Positions 32,563 to 42,332 of a stretch of 64,000 bases of DNA are shown here, in pieces. Made by a program: the position numbers and the translations under genes. The stretch spans positions 1-64,000 of the forward strand of contig NZ_BOMM01000052.1 in NCBI RefSeq assembly GCF_016862195.1. The letters run 5' to 3'. Source of the DNA: Paractinoplanes ferrugineus (GTDB lineage Bacteria; Actinomycetota; Actinomycetes; Mycobacteriales; Micromonosporaceae). The notes beneath the pieces are model-generated. The model saw nothing but the letters and a program-made list of their open reading frames with translations, made no database searches and had not been told where the DNA came from. The number at the start of each line of letters is the position of its first letter. Within the stretch, counting starts at the first letter, position 1.

Positions 32563-34301
32563 GCAACGACGAGCGTCCTGAGTCGCTCGAAGCCCAGGCC
32601 GCCGCCTGGGTGCCGCCCTGGGAGCGCCAGCAGCGACCGCCCGACCGCGCCTACCAGGCCGCCGCCGAGGCCGAAGCCCGCCGCGGCGACCCCGACCCCG
32701 AGTCGCCCGACCCCGAGTCGCCCGACCCCGAGTCGCCTCAGGCTGAGGCGCACCAGGTGGCCGTGGCTCCGGCTGAGGCGCCCGAAGCTGAGGCGCGCCG
32801 GGCCGAGGGGCGTGGGGCAGAGGCGCCTCGGGCTGAGGTGCACGGGTCTGAGGTGCACGGGTCTGAGGCGCATGGGGTTGAGGCCGGCGGCGATTCCGGG
32901 GCCGCCGATGATGAGGAGCTGTCGGAAGCCGGTCTCTCCGACGACGATGACGACTTCGACGAGGCGTTCGAGGGGGCGAACCCGCCCGGATACAACGAGG
33001 GCGGCGGCTCCGGGCCGGCGTCGGATGACGACCTCGAGGAAGGCGCGCTGGGTGACGAGCCGCCGGTCAGCGTCGATGCTCCGGTCGACGCCGACATCGA
33101 CGACCCGGTGCCGGCCGAGGCCGAGCTCGGGCCCGACATCGATCTGCCCGGAGCGATCGAGTATGCCGCCGAGAACGCGGACGACGACCTCGACGGGGTG
33201 CCGGCCGACGCGCCGCTTCTGCCCGACGGCGACGATGCGGGCAGCATGTTCGACGCCGCTGCCGACGACGACGTCAGTGATGACGAAGACGTCGACATTC
33301 CGGTAAGCGACGACCCGGCCGCGGACGACGACAGCGCCGCCGCCGCCGACGAAGACGACCCGACCACGGCGGCCGACGAGGGAGCCTCGTCCGAGGAAGA
33401 CGACCCCGCCGCGACGGACAGCGGCGGCGGTGACCCGGCCCCGGCGGACGGCGACGACGGCCCCGCCGCGGCCTCGGTGGGGCATGGCCCGGCGACGGCG
33501 GGCGACGAGGGCGACGCGGTGTCGGTTGGTGGCTTGGCGGGGAGCGGCGGAGAGGCGGCCGGCGGTGGGGGAGTGGGCGGAGCTCAGCTCACCACTCAGC
33601 CGGCGGCGGGCGCGGGTCAAGAGGCGGGACGGGCGTTGGCCGGGGCGGCGGTGCCGGAGCAGGGGCGGCGTCGGCGGGGCGGGGACGTTGCGGTCGGGGG
33701 AGTTGCCGAGCGTACGGCTGGAAATGCGGAAGTCGTTGATCTGCCGGACCTGACCGATGAGGCGGAATTGGCCGCGGCGCTCGAGGCGATTTTGCTCGTG
33801 GTCGATGAGCCGGTGGCGGAGATGCAGCTGGCGCAGATCCTCGAGCAGCCGACGGAGCGGGTGGGGGCGCTGCTGGAGAACATCTCGGCTCGCTACACCG
33901 GGGCGGGGCACGGGTTCGATCTGCGGCGGGCGGCCGGTGGGTGGCGGTTGTACACGCGGCCGGAGTATGCGGCCTACGTCGAGCGGTTCGTGCTCGACGG
34001 TCAGTCGGTGCGGCTGACGCAGGCGGCGCTCGAGACTCTGGCGGTGGTCGCTTACAAGCAGCCGGTGACGCGGTCGCGGATCTCGGCTATCCGGGGCGTC
34101 AACTGCGATGGGGTCATGCGTACCCTTGCTACGCGCGGTCTGATCGAGGAATGCGGCGTCGAGGGTGAAACCGGGGCATATCTGTACCGGACCACCGACC
34201 TCTTCCTCGAGAAGCTCGGACTCAACTCGGTTGACCAGCTGCCACCGCTTGCCCCGTTCCTGCCCGACGATGTGGAAGAAGTACTCGATGCCCCAGGCTG
34301 A
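32559..34301 (+). CDS. scpB: Segregation and condensation protein ScpB with about 390-residue acidic N-terminal extension
   Basis: The 580-residue product ends in a standard ScpB of about 190 residues: ALEAILLVVDEPVAEMQLAQIL and LTQAALETLAVVAYKQPVTRSRISAIRGV form the paired winged helices that bind ScpA. The first 390 residues are Asp/Glu/Ala-rich low complexity with small repeats (DPESP, VHGSE) and contain no recognisable domain. ScpB is normally 180-250 residues. The GTG start has the GGAGG-like site gtggaggaaca and overlaps scpA. The extension was checked for frame: it stays open and acidic throughout, so it is real coding sequence. Confidence 0.9.
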   Translation: MSNDERPESLEAQAAAWVPPWERQQRPPDRAYQAAAEAEARRGDPDPESPDPESPDPESPQAEAHQVAVAPAEAPEAEARRAEGRGAEAPRAEVHGSEVHGSEAHGVEAGGDSGAADDEELSEAGLSDDDDDFDEAFEGANPPGYNEGGGSGPASDDDLEEGALGDEPPVSVDAPVDADIDDPVPAEAELGPDIDLPGAIEYAAENADDDLDGVPADAPLLPDGDDAGSMFDAAADDDVSDDEDVDIPVSDDPAADDDSAAAADEDDPTTAADEGASSEEDDPAATDSGGGDPAPADGDDGPAAASVGHGPATAGDEGDAVSVGGLAGSGGEAAGGGGVGGAQLTTQPAAGAGQEAGRALAGAAVPEQGRRRRGGDVAVGGVAERTAGNAEVVDLPDLTDEAELAAALEAILLVVDEPVAEMQLAQILEQPTERVGALLENISARYTGAGHGFDLRRAAGGWRLYTRPEYAAYVERFVLDGQSVRLTQAALETLAVVAYKQPVTRSRISAIRGVNCDGVMRTLATRGLIEECGVEGETGAYLYRTTDLFLEKLGLNSVDQLPPLAPFLPDDVEEVLDAPG

Positions 34302-35070
34302 CACCGCCGAACGCCTCCAGAAAGTGCTGGCTGCCGCCGGTGTGGGTTCCCGCCGTGCGTGCGAAGACCTGATCTTCCGCCGGCGGGTCACCGTCAACGG
34401 AAAGGTCGCCAAGCTCGGCGACAAGGTCGACCCCGCAAGCGTCGAGATCCGGGTGGACGGGCAGCGGGTGATCACGGACACGAAGCTGGCCTACATCGCG
34501 CTGAACAAGCCGCGTGGGGTCGTGTCGTCACTCGACGACGAGAAGGGGCGCAGTGAGCTCGCCGACTTCCTGGCGCAGTTCCCGCAGCGGCTGCACCACG
34601 TCGGCCGGCTCGACGCCGACAGTGAAGGGCTGCTGCTCCTCACCAACGACGGCGACCTGACGAACAAGCTGACCCACCCGCGGTACGGCATCTCCAAGAC
34701 CTACCTGGCCGAGGTCATCAACGGGCCACTCGCCCGCAACGTCGGACGGCGGCTGCTGTCGGGCGTCGACCTGGAGGACGGGCCGGCGCGTGTCGACGCG
34801 TTCAAGCTGGTCGGTGCGCTCGGCAAGACCGCGCAGGTGGAGCTGACGCTGCACGAGGGGCGCAAGCACATCGTGCGCCGCATGATGGAGGCCGTCGGTC
34901 ACCCGGTCTCCCGGCTGGTCCGCACGTCGATGGGGCCGATCCGGCTCGGTGACCTGCGCCCGGGTGGCTTCCGCCATCTGTCCAACGCGGAGATCGCGGC
35001 GTTGTTCAAGGCGGCCGAATCCTCGGACAGCTCCTCCTCGGACGAGGGCTCACTCGAAGAGGACGACTGA
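34288..35070 (+). CDS. RsuA/RluB-type rRNA pseudouridine synthase
   Basis: A 260-residue enzyme. An S4 domain (RLQKVLAAAGVGSRRACEDLIFRRRVTVNG) is followed by the synthase domain with the catalytic Asp in HVGRLDADSEGLLLLTND and the KTYLAEV and GRKHIVRRMMEAVGHPV blocks. It isomerises a uridine in rRNA, probably 23S as in RluB. ATG 34288 is chosen with GGAAGAAG upstream; ATG 34270 is an alternative, six codons longer. The start lies inside the scpB 3' end, so it is the last gene of the operon, and it overlaps the convergent oxidoreductase by 21 bases. Confidence 0.93.
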   Translation: MPQADTAERLQKVLAAAGVGSRRACEDLIFRRRVTVNGKVAKLGDKVDPASVEIRVDGQRVITDTKLAYIALNKPRGVVSSLDDEKGRSELADFLAQFPQRLHHVGRLDADSEGLLLLTNDGDLTNKLTHPRYGISKTYLAEVINGPLARNVGRRLLSGVDLEDGPARVDAFKLVGALGKTAQVELTLHEGRKHIVRRMMEAVGHPVSRLVRTSMGPIRLGDLRPGGFRHLSNAEIAALFKAAESSDSSSSDEGSLEEDD

Positions 35071-35994
35071 CTTTCCCCTCGTGTGGCGGTTCGCGAAGTC
35101 GGCGATCGCCTGGCCGGCCTGCTCGAACGGGTAGCGCCGGCCGATCGTCGCGGTGAGGTCGACCACGTCCTTCATGCCGGCGATCGTGCCGTCGATGTCC
35201 AGCACCAGCTCGAACGACACGTCGTCGCGGTCGATGAAGCCGGGCTGCGGCACGGGAAACGTGATCGTCAAGAGTCGGCCGCCCGGTGCGAGGGCGTCGG
35301 CGACGTCGGTCAGCTCGTCGCTGGGCAGCACCAGATTGAGCGCGACGTCCACTTTCGCCGGATATTCGCCGTAGGCGACGGTCGTGGTGGCGCCCAGCTC
35401 GCGCAGCAGCTCCACATCCTCCGGCTTCGCGGTTGCGATCACCGCCTTGGCCGCCTCGGCCAGCAGCGGCAGCACGGTGGTGCCCACGCCGCCGCTGGCG
35501 CCGACCACCAGGACCGTCTCATGCGGCTGGATCTTCGCGGCTTTCAGCAGGGCGACCGCGGTGACGCCCACGGTGGGCAGGGCGGCGGCCTGCTCGACGC
35601 TCAGCCCGGCGGGACGGTGGGTGAGGAACGGGGTGTCGGCCTCGAACACCGCGTATTCGGCAAGAGTGCCGCTGGTCAGGGACGGCCGATCTTTCGACGC
35701 CATCGCCCGCAGTGCATGGGGGACGGCGTGGCCGAAGATCTGATCGCCGATCTCGAACGCCGTGACGCCCTCGCCCACCTCGGTGACCGTGCCGGCGAAG
35801 TCGTTGCCCGGCACGTGCGGGAAAGTGACCGGGAGCTGTGGGAAGTCGCCCCGCGGCAGGCGCAGGTCGAGGGGGTTGATCGAGGCGGCGGCGACGCGGA
35901 CCTGGATCTGGCCGGGACCGGCGTGCGGCTCGGGAATGTCGTCGAGCGTCAGGCTCTCGGGTGGACCATATTGGTGGACCGTCACTGCTCGCAT
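35050..35994 (-). CDS. NADP-dependent quinone-oxidoreductase-like MDR protein
   Basis: A 314-residue zinc-free medium-chain dehydrogenase/reductase. It has the GroES-like N-terminal fold (AASINPLDLRLPRGDFP, PHVPGNDFAGTV) and a Rossmann domain (TVLVVGASGGVGTTVLPLLAEAAK). Zinc-ligand Cys residues are missing, as in quinone reductases. The physiological substrate is unknown. It is divergent from a TetR gene, with two operator-like repeats in the 80-bp gap, so it is probably repressed by that TetR and induced by a reactive or xenobiotic compound. Confidence 0.92.
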   Translation of the reverse strand: MRAVTVHQYGPPESLTLDDIPEPHAGPGQIQVRVAAASINPLDLRLPRGDFPQLPVTFPHVPGNDFAGTVTEVGEGVTAFEIGDQIFGHAVPHALRAMASKDRPSLTSGTLAEYAVFEADTPFLTHRPAGLSVEQAAALPTVGVTAVALLKAAKIQPHETVLVVGASGGVGTTVLPLLAEAAKAVIATAKPEDVELLRELGATTTVAYGEYPAKVDVALNLVLPSDELTDVADALAPGGRLLTITFPVPQPGFIDRDDVSFELVLDIDGTIAGMKDVVDLTATIGRRYPFEQAGQAIADFANRHTRGKSVVLFE

Positions 35995-36012
35995 GGGGTG
36001 CTGCTCCTCACC

Positions 36013-36060
36013 TAAGCGGACCGTGTGGTCACCTTATGGCTAAGCGGACCGGGCGGTCAA
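36013..36060. promoter_or_regulatory. Two tandem operator-like sites between oxidoreductase and TetR genes
   Basis: TAAGCGGACCGTGTGGTCA (36013-36031) and TAAGCGGACCGGGCGGTCA (36041-36059) are near-identical direct repeats spaced 28 bases. Each contains a GACC-N4-GGTC inverted core. They occupy the divergent promoter region and are likely bound by the adjacent TetR protein. Confidence 0.7.
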
Positions 36061-36077
36061 CTTGTTAATGTGCCGTG

Positions 36078-36674
36078 GTGACACGTCCTCTGCGCTCCGA
36101 CGCCGCCCGCAACCGAGTGCTCCTGCTGGCGGCGGCCGCCGAGGAGTTCGCGGCGGCCGGGATGAACGCGTCGATCGCGGACATCGCCCGGCGCGCCGGG
36201 GTCGGCAAGGGCACGGTGTTCCGGCACTTCCCGACGAAAGACGATCTACTGGCCGCGATCGTGCTGGACCGGGTCGAATCGCTGACCGCGCTGGCGTTCT
36301 CGCTCGCCTCGGCCGACGACGCGGGCCAGGCGCTGTTCGACTTCCTGGCCGAGGCGGCGGGGCGGCAGCAGCAGCTCGACTTCTCGTTCCTGCGCGACTC
36401 CGGCGACATCAACGACCAGCTCCGCGAGGCCCGGGAGCGGCTCTACCTGACGATCATCGCGCTGGTCGAGCGGGCGCAGGCGGCCGGCGCGGTGCGCGCC
36501 GACGTGACCGGTCTCGACGTGATCCTGATGATGTGTGTCCCGGCGCACGTGGTCAGTTTCGTGCCGGGCGCCGCCCCGGATCTGTGGCGGCGCTATCTGG
36601 CCATGGTGATCGACGGGTTGCGGCCCGAGGGAGCTCATCCGCTCGGGCCACCGTCGCCGGTCGAGGCTGTCTGA
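36078..36674 (+). CDS. TetR-family transcriptional regulator
   Basis: The 198-residue protein has the HTH SIADIARRAGVGKGTVFRHFPTKDDLLAAIV and a helical ligand domain of the common MSMEG-type found beside oxidoreductases. GTG 36078 lies six bases after TAATGT (36066-36071), consistent with a leaderless mRNA; GTG 36075 is the alternative. It is divergent from the MDR oxidoreductase with shared operator sites. Confidence 0.92.
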   Translation: MTRPLRSDAARNRVLLLAAAAEEFAAAGMNASIADIARRAGVGKGTVFRHFPTKDDLLAAIVLDRVESLTALAFSLASADDAGQALFDFLAEAAGRQQQLDFSFLRDSGDINDQLREARERLYLTIIALVERAQAAGAVRADVTGLDVILMMCVPAHVVSFVPGAAPDLWRRYLAMVIDGLRPEGAHPLGPPSPVEAV

Positions 36675-36690
36675 AGTCGGTCGAGGCGGT

Positions 36691-37374
36691 CTAGGGGCGC
36701 TCGAGTCCGGCTTTCGGATTGGCCGCCTCCTGCGCCAGGGCGGCGAGGACATCGGCGTACATCCGCGTCTTGATGGTCTTGATCGTCGGGCCGGCTTTGG
36801 GGACGTTGGCCTCGGCGAGGGCGATCGCCCGGACGCGCACCTCGGGCTCGGGCACGGCTTCATCGACGATCTGATTCGCGTACGCGTCAAGGCCGCCGAA
36901 TCGCCGGGCCGTCACCATTGCCTGATGTGCCGTTTGTGGCGTCAGCCGCGACTGGATCAGCGCGCCCATGCCCACCGAGAACGGGATGTTGATGTCGGCC
37001 TCGGGCAGGCACCAGAAGCCTCGGTCGGCGCGCATGATGCGGAAGTCGTGGCAGAGCGAGAGCATGGCGCCCGCCGCGAAGGTATGACCTTGAAGAGCCG
37101 CGACCGTGATCATCGGCAGGCTCAGGTAGCGCGCGAACAGATTGTGCACGCTTGCGGTGTACGCCGGGAATTGTTCCGGGTGCTCGATCAGCCATTCCAG
37201 GTCGAGCCCGTTGGACCAGATCTTTCCGGACGCGGTGGTGACCAGCGCGCTCGCACCCTTCTCGACCTCGTCGAGCCGGGCGTTGACCTCGTCGATCCAG
37301 TCGGGGTGGAAGCGGTTCTCGGTGTCGCCCAGATCGAGGATGAAGACGGCGTCGTGGCGGTCGAGCGTGGGCAT
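36691..37374 (-). CDS. Enoyl-CoA hydratase/isomerase family protein
   Basis: The 227-residue crotonase-fold protein has the oxyanion-hole segments GKIWSNGLDLEWL and LQGHTFAAGAMLSLCHDFRIM. The Glu expected in hydratases after CDFR-like sequence is represented by CLPEADINIPF, resembling delta3,delta2-enoyl-CoA isomerases rather than classical hydratases. It probably works on unsaturated fatty acyl-CoA. The gene is divergent from cmk and convergent with the TetR gene. Confidence 0.88.
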   Translation of the reverse strand: MPTLDRHDAVFILDLGDTENRFHPDWIDEVNARLDEVEKGASALVTTASGKIWSNGLDLEWLIEHPEQFPAYTASVHNLFARYLSLPMITVAALQGHTFAAGAMLSLCHDFRIMRADRGFWCLPEADINIPFSVGMGALIQSRLTPQTAHQAMVTARRFGGLDAYANQIVDEAVPEPEVRVRAIALAEANVPKAGPTIKTIKTRMYADVLAALAQEAANPKAGLERP

Positions 37375-37485
37375 GGCGGCTCCTCCGGGTTACTGGTCGG
37401 TAACATACCCTAGTTCGTCGATGCGCGGAGCGACGGGCACAATAGGAGGGTTGGTTTTGACCGGTTGACAAACCTGGGGGAAACG

Positions 37486-38162
37486 GTGGCGGAAGAAGTA
37501 CGGCCGGAGAAGTGTGTTGTGGCCGTCGATGGGCCTTCCGGCTCCGGCAAATCCACCGTTTCCCGGCGCCTCGCGGCCGCGCTCGACGGCGTCTACCTCG
37601 ACACCGGCGCGATGTACCGGGCCGTCACCTGGGCCGTCCTGCAGGCCGGCGCCGACCTCGCCGACCCGGACGCGATCACGAAGATCGCCCTGGAGACTGA
37701 ATTGTCGATCGGCACCGACCCGTCCGCGCCGCACTTCGCGGCCAACGGGATCAACGTCGACACTCCCATCCGCGGCGCCGAAGTCACCGGCGCCGTCTCC
37801 GCGGTCGCCGCCGTGCCCGCCGTGCGCAAGCAGCTCGTCGCCCTTCAGCAGGCCATCATCGCTGGTCACCCCCGCATCGTGGTCGAGGGCCGCGACATCG
37901 CGTCGGTCGTCGCGCCGGACGCCGACCTGAAGGTCTACCTGACCGCCTCGGCCGCCGCGCGGGCCGCCCGGCGCAGCGCCGAGGACGCCACCGACGTCGC
38001 CGCGACCGAGGCCGCCCTCGCCCGGCGTGACAAGCTTGACTCGTCGCGGTCGGTTGATCCCCTGCGGGTCGCATCGGACGCCGTCGAGGTCGACACGACC
38101 GGCATGGGCATCGACGACGTCGTCGCCCATCTTCTTTCGCTTCTGAATTCCAAGGTGTCCAG

Positions 38163-38166
<4 letters not shown>
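37486..38166 (+). CDS. cmk: Cytidylate kinase
   Basis: A 226-residue NMP kinase phosphorylating CMP and dCMP. P-loop [22 protein letters not shown]-binding [43 protein letters not shown] and the LID region are all present. The GTG at 37486 has GGGGG five bases upstream and gives the usual length; the TTG at 37465 is less likely. The stop overlaps der (GTGA), the conserved cmk-der pair. Confidence 0.97.
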
Positions 38167-39548
<1,382 letters not shown>

Positions 39549-39598
39549 GGCTTGGTAAGGTGTACTGGTTGCCGCGCGGTGCTTTTGCCGGGTGGCAT

Positions 39599-39672
<74 letters not shown>

Positions 39673-39677
39673 CAGCG

Positions 39678-39719
39678 AAGGGGTTTCCGCAGGTCAGAGA
39701 CTTGTGGGAGCCCCTTTTT
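39678..39719 (+). terminator. Intrinsic terminator after tRNA-Pro
   Basis: A stem of 14 pairs (AAGGGGTTTCCGCA with TGTGGGAGCCCCTT, including G-U pairs) and an 11-base loop is followed by a T run ending at 39719. Confidence 0.85.
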
Positions 39720-39788
39720 CGTGTCTGACGACGTCACCGGGATCGAGCACGCCGCTTGTAGACCCCTTGACTCGGCAGGTGACGAGAG

Positions 39789-40751
39789 ATGCCCCTACTG
39801 AAGCTCGACCGACTGTGCGACGGTCTGGAGTCCGGCGACTGGGCCGGCTTCTTGCGCGACTGGGACCGCGCTCTGCGGGCCGGGAATCACCCGGAGACGA
39901 CCCGCTACAACTACCTTCTGGCCGCCGCGCAATTGGCGAAGTATCTGGCCGGCGAGTCCCCCGATCCGGACGCCGATGACGCCGCCCAGGACCCGACCCT
40001 GGTGACCAAGGCACACGTCGAGTCGTTCCAGGCGTGGATGATCGAGACCCGGTCGCCGTCGACCGCGCTGAGCAAGCACAAGAGCTTGCAGCAGTTCTTC
40101 AAGTACCTCCTCGAGGAAGAGGAGATCGACCGGTCGCCGATGGAGCGGGTGAAGCAGCCGCAGACCCCGCAGAAACTCGTGCCGATCATGGGTGACGACG
40201 ACACGAAGAAACTGCTCGATGGCACCAAGGGCAAGACGTTCATGGCGTTGCGGGACGAGGCGCTGATCCGGCTGTATTACAACACTGGTGCCCGGTTGTC
40301 GGAGATCGGCAATCTGCTGCTGACCGATCTGGATATGAACACCGAGTCGGTGCACCTGCACGGCAAAGGCGCCAAGGACCGCCGGGTGAGGTTCGGCCCC
40401 AAGACCTCGCGAGCGATTGCGCGATATCTGCGGGCCCGGGCGAAGCGCAAAGGCGCCGCCGACGTCCCGCAGCTTTGGATGGCCGAGAAGGGCGCAAAGC
40501 CGTTATCCCCGAACGGCATCAAGCTGATGCTCAAGCGCCGTGGTGCCGCCGCCGGCGTGACGAATACGCACGCGCACCGGTGGCGGCACAACTTCGCCCA
40601 CGAATGGCACAAGGGCGGCGGGAACACCGGCGACCTCATGCTGCTTCTCGGCTGGGCGTCGGAGGACATGCCCCGTCGGTACGGCGCGAGTGCTGCGGCG
40701 GAGCGGGCGCAGGAGCTCCAGGTGCAGATGGGCATCGGCGAGCGGGTCTGA
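39789..40751 (+). CDS. Tyrosine-type integrase 1
   Basis: A 320-residue site-specific recombinase. The N-terminal core-binding domain runs to residue about 115. Catalytic residues are Arg in NTGARLSEI, Lys in HGKGAKDRRVRFG, His-x-x-Arg in AHRWRHNFAHEW and Tyr in MPRRYGASAA. The third His position reads Trp (LLGWASEDM), a substitution seen in other integrases. ATG 39789 follows a GAGAG site. It lies 116 bases behind tRNA-Pro and is paralogous, with most positions identical by eye, to the next integrase. It could drive integration of the island into tRNA-Pro, which is inference. Confidence 0.92.
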   Translation: MPLLKLDRLCDGLESGDWAGFLRDWDRALRAGNHPETTRYNYLLAAAQLAKYLAGESPDPDADDAAQDPTLVTKAHVESFQAWMIETRSPSTALSKHKSLQQFFKYLLEEEEIDRSPMERVKQPQTPQKLVPIMGDDDTKKLLDGTKGKTFMALRDEALIRLYYNTGARLSEIGNLLLTDLDMNTESVHLHGKGAKDRRVRFGPKTSRAIARYLRARAKRKGAADVPQLWMAEKGAKPLSPNGIKLMLKRRGAAAGVTNTHAHRWRHNFAHEWHKGGGNTGDLMLLLGWASEDMPRRYGASAAAERAQELQVQMGIGERV

Positions 40752-40759
40752 GCGATTCG

Positions 40760-40797
40760 CCGGCTGCGGCGGCGCGTAGGGTCGCCGTCGCAGCCGG
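40760..40797 (+). terminator. Long GC-rich hairpin after integrase 1
   Basis: CCGGCTGCGGCGGCG (40760-40774) pairs over all 15 positions, one as G-U, with CGCCGTCGCAGCCGG (40783-40797) across an eight-base loop. No T run follows, as is usual for actinobacterial terminators. It separates the two integrase genes. Confidence 0.7.
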
Positions 40798-40983
40798 ACC
40801 GGCGCCAGGGGAGTGGTGGGGGAGGAGTTAGGGGAGGACAGCCGCAGACAGCTATCGCCCGTTGCGCCGCAGCTCGGATGATCGAACGAGCGCCGCGCGT
40901 ACTGGCTCGTGGTGCGATACGTGCCCTTGTACGTAGTCAAGGGATGCACGGTGTCGGCCCGGCGAAGCGTCTGCGAGGTGGAT

Positions 40984-41934
40984 GTGCTCGATCTGCAGAA
41001 GGTCTGCCGCGATCTTCCGCCCGCCTGGTCCGATTACCTGCGGGACTGGGACCGGATGCTGCGCTCCGGGAACTACCCGGAGACCACCCGCTACAGCTAC
41101 CTCCTTGCCGGTGCGCAGCTGAGCCGCTTCCTCGTCGACAACGCCGAGCCGCTGGGTGCCGAGGACGCGGCGGAGGATCCGACCGAGGTCGAGCGGGGGC
41201 ACATCGAGGAGTTCCAGGCTTGGATGGTGCGGACCCGCTCGGCGTCGACGGCGTTGAACAAGCACAAGGGGTTGCAGCAGTTCTTCCGGTGGCTGACCGA
41301 GGAAGAAGACCTGGAGCGTTCGCCGCTGGACCGGATCCGGCAGCCGAAGACCGCCCAGACGCTGATCCCGATCCTGGGCGACGACGACACCGCGAAGATC
41401 CTCGCCACCTGTAAGGGCAAGGACTATCTATCGCTGCGTGACGAGGCCATCATCCGGCTGTTCTACAACACCGGCGCCCGGTTGTCGGAAGTTGCGGGCC
41501 TTCAGTTGGATGATGTGGACCTCAACAGCGATTCGCTGCTATTCCACGGCAAGGGGATGAAGGACCGACGTGTGCGGTTCGGCCCTAAGACCGGCCACGC
41601 GCTGACCAAGTTCCTTCGATCGCGCAGCCGCCGCAAGGCAGCCTCATCTACAGCGATGTGGTTGCCGGCTCGAGGTGCAGTGCCGCTATCGAGCAACGGC
41701 ATCAAGCTCATGCTCCGACGGCGCGGAGTCCTGGCCAGGGTGGACAACGTCCATGCGCATCGCTGGCGGCACAACTTCGCGCACGAATGGAAGCTCGCCG
41801 GCGGTGACACCGGCGATCTGATGCTGGTGCTGGGCTGGTCATCAGACGACATGCCCCGCCGCTACGGCGCGTCAGCGGCAGCCGAGCGAGCCCAAGCGAC
41901 CCACGCGCGGCTGCGAATCGGCGAACGAGTCTGA
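40984..41934 (+). CDS. Tyrosine-type integrase 2
   Basis: A 316-residue paralogue of integrase 1 with the same catalytic set: Arg in NTGARLSEV, Lys in HGKGMKDRRVRFG, HRWRHNFAHEW, Trp replacing the third His in VLGWSSDDM, and Tyr in MPRRYGASAA. GTG 40984 is chosen because GAGG lies five bases upstream and the length then equals that of integrase 1; GTG 40978, 40951 and 40909 are possible. A tandem pair may reflect duplication, or two stacked elements that used the same tRNA. Confidence 0.9.
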   Translation: MLDLQKVCRDLPPAWSDYLRDWDRMLRSGNYPETTRYSYLLAGAQLSRFLVDNAEPLGAEDAAEDPTEVERGHIEEFQAWMVRTRSASTALNKHKGLQQFFRWLTEEEDLERSPLDRIRQPKTAQTLIPILGDDDTAKILATCKGKDYLSLRDEAIIRLFYNTGARLSEVAGLQLDDVDLNSDSLLFHGKGMKDRRVRFGPKTGHALTKFLRSRSRRKAASSTAMWLPARGAVPLSSNGIKLMLRRRGVLARVDNVHAHRWRHNFAHEWKLAGGDTGDLMLVLGWSSDDMPRRYGASAAAERAQATHARLRIGERV

Positions 41935-41950
41935 ACGGGGGAGACAAATC

Positions 41951-42211
41951 ATGGCGTTGACGGCGAAGCAGCGGTCACGGCGGGCGCGGATCGCCGCGCA
42001 CGCCTCATGGGCGAACACAGCAGATCGGCAAGGCCGCACGGCGTCGGCGACGGCATCGTTCCTGGCACGGTTCGAGAAGCAGGTTGATCCACTCGGTGTG
42101 CTGGAGCCGGAGGTCCGGACGACGATGGCGCTGCACGCGCGGCGGGCGTACATGCTGCAGCTGGCGGAGCGTTCGGCGAAGGCACGCGCCCGGGGCGCCG
42201 GTGATGGCTGA
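41951..42211 (+). CDS. Small basic hypothetical protein of integrative elements
   Basis: This 86-residue, Ala/Arg-rich, probably all-helical protein (RIAAHASWANTADRQGRTA, FEKQVDPLGVLEPEVRT, ARRAYMLQLAERSAKARAR) is of a type I recall seeing often near integrases and phage-like genes in actinomycetes. The function is unknown. ATG 41951 has GGGGGAG upstream and lies 16 bases after integrase 2, so co-transcription is likely. Confidence 0.7.
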   Translation: MALTAKQRSRRARIAAHASWANTADRQGRTASATASFLARFEKQVDPLGVLEPEVRTTMALHARRAYMLQLAERSAKARARGAGDG

Positions 42212-42332
42212 TGTCCCCGTTCGAGGTACCAACTCGGCTGCGGCCCGCGGTTCTGCGCGACGATCGAAGCGGCACCGTGGTTCGAGATCAGCAAGGCGAC
42301 ATGATTCGCGTCCACTTGAGAAGGAGACCATC

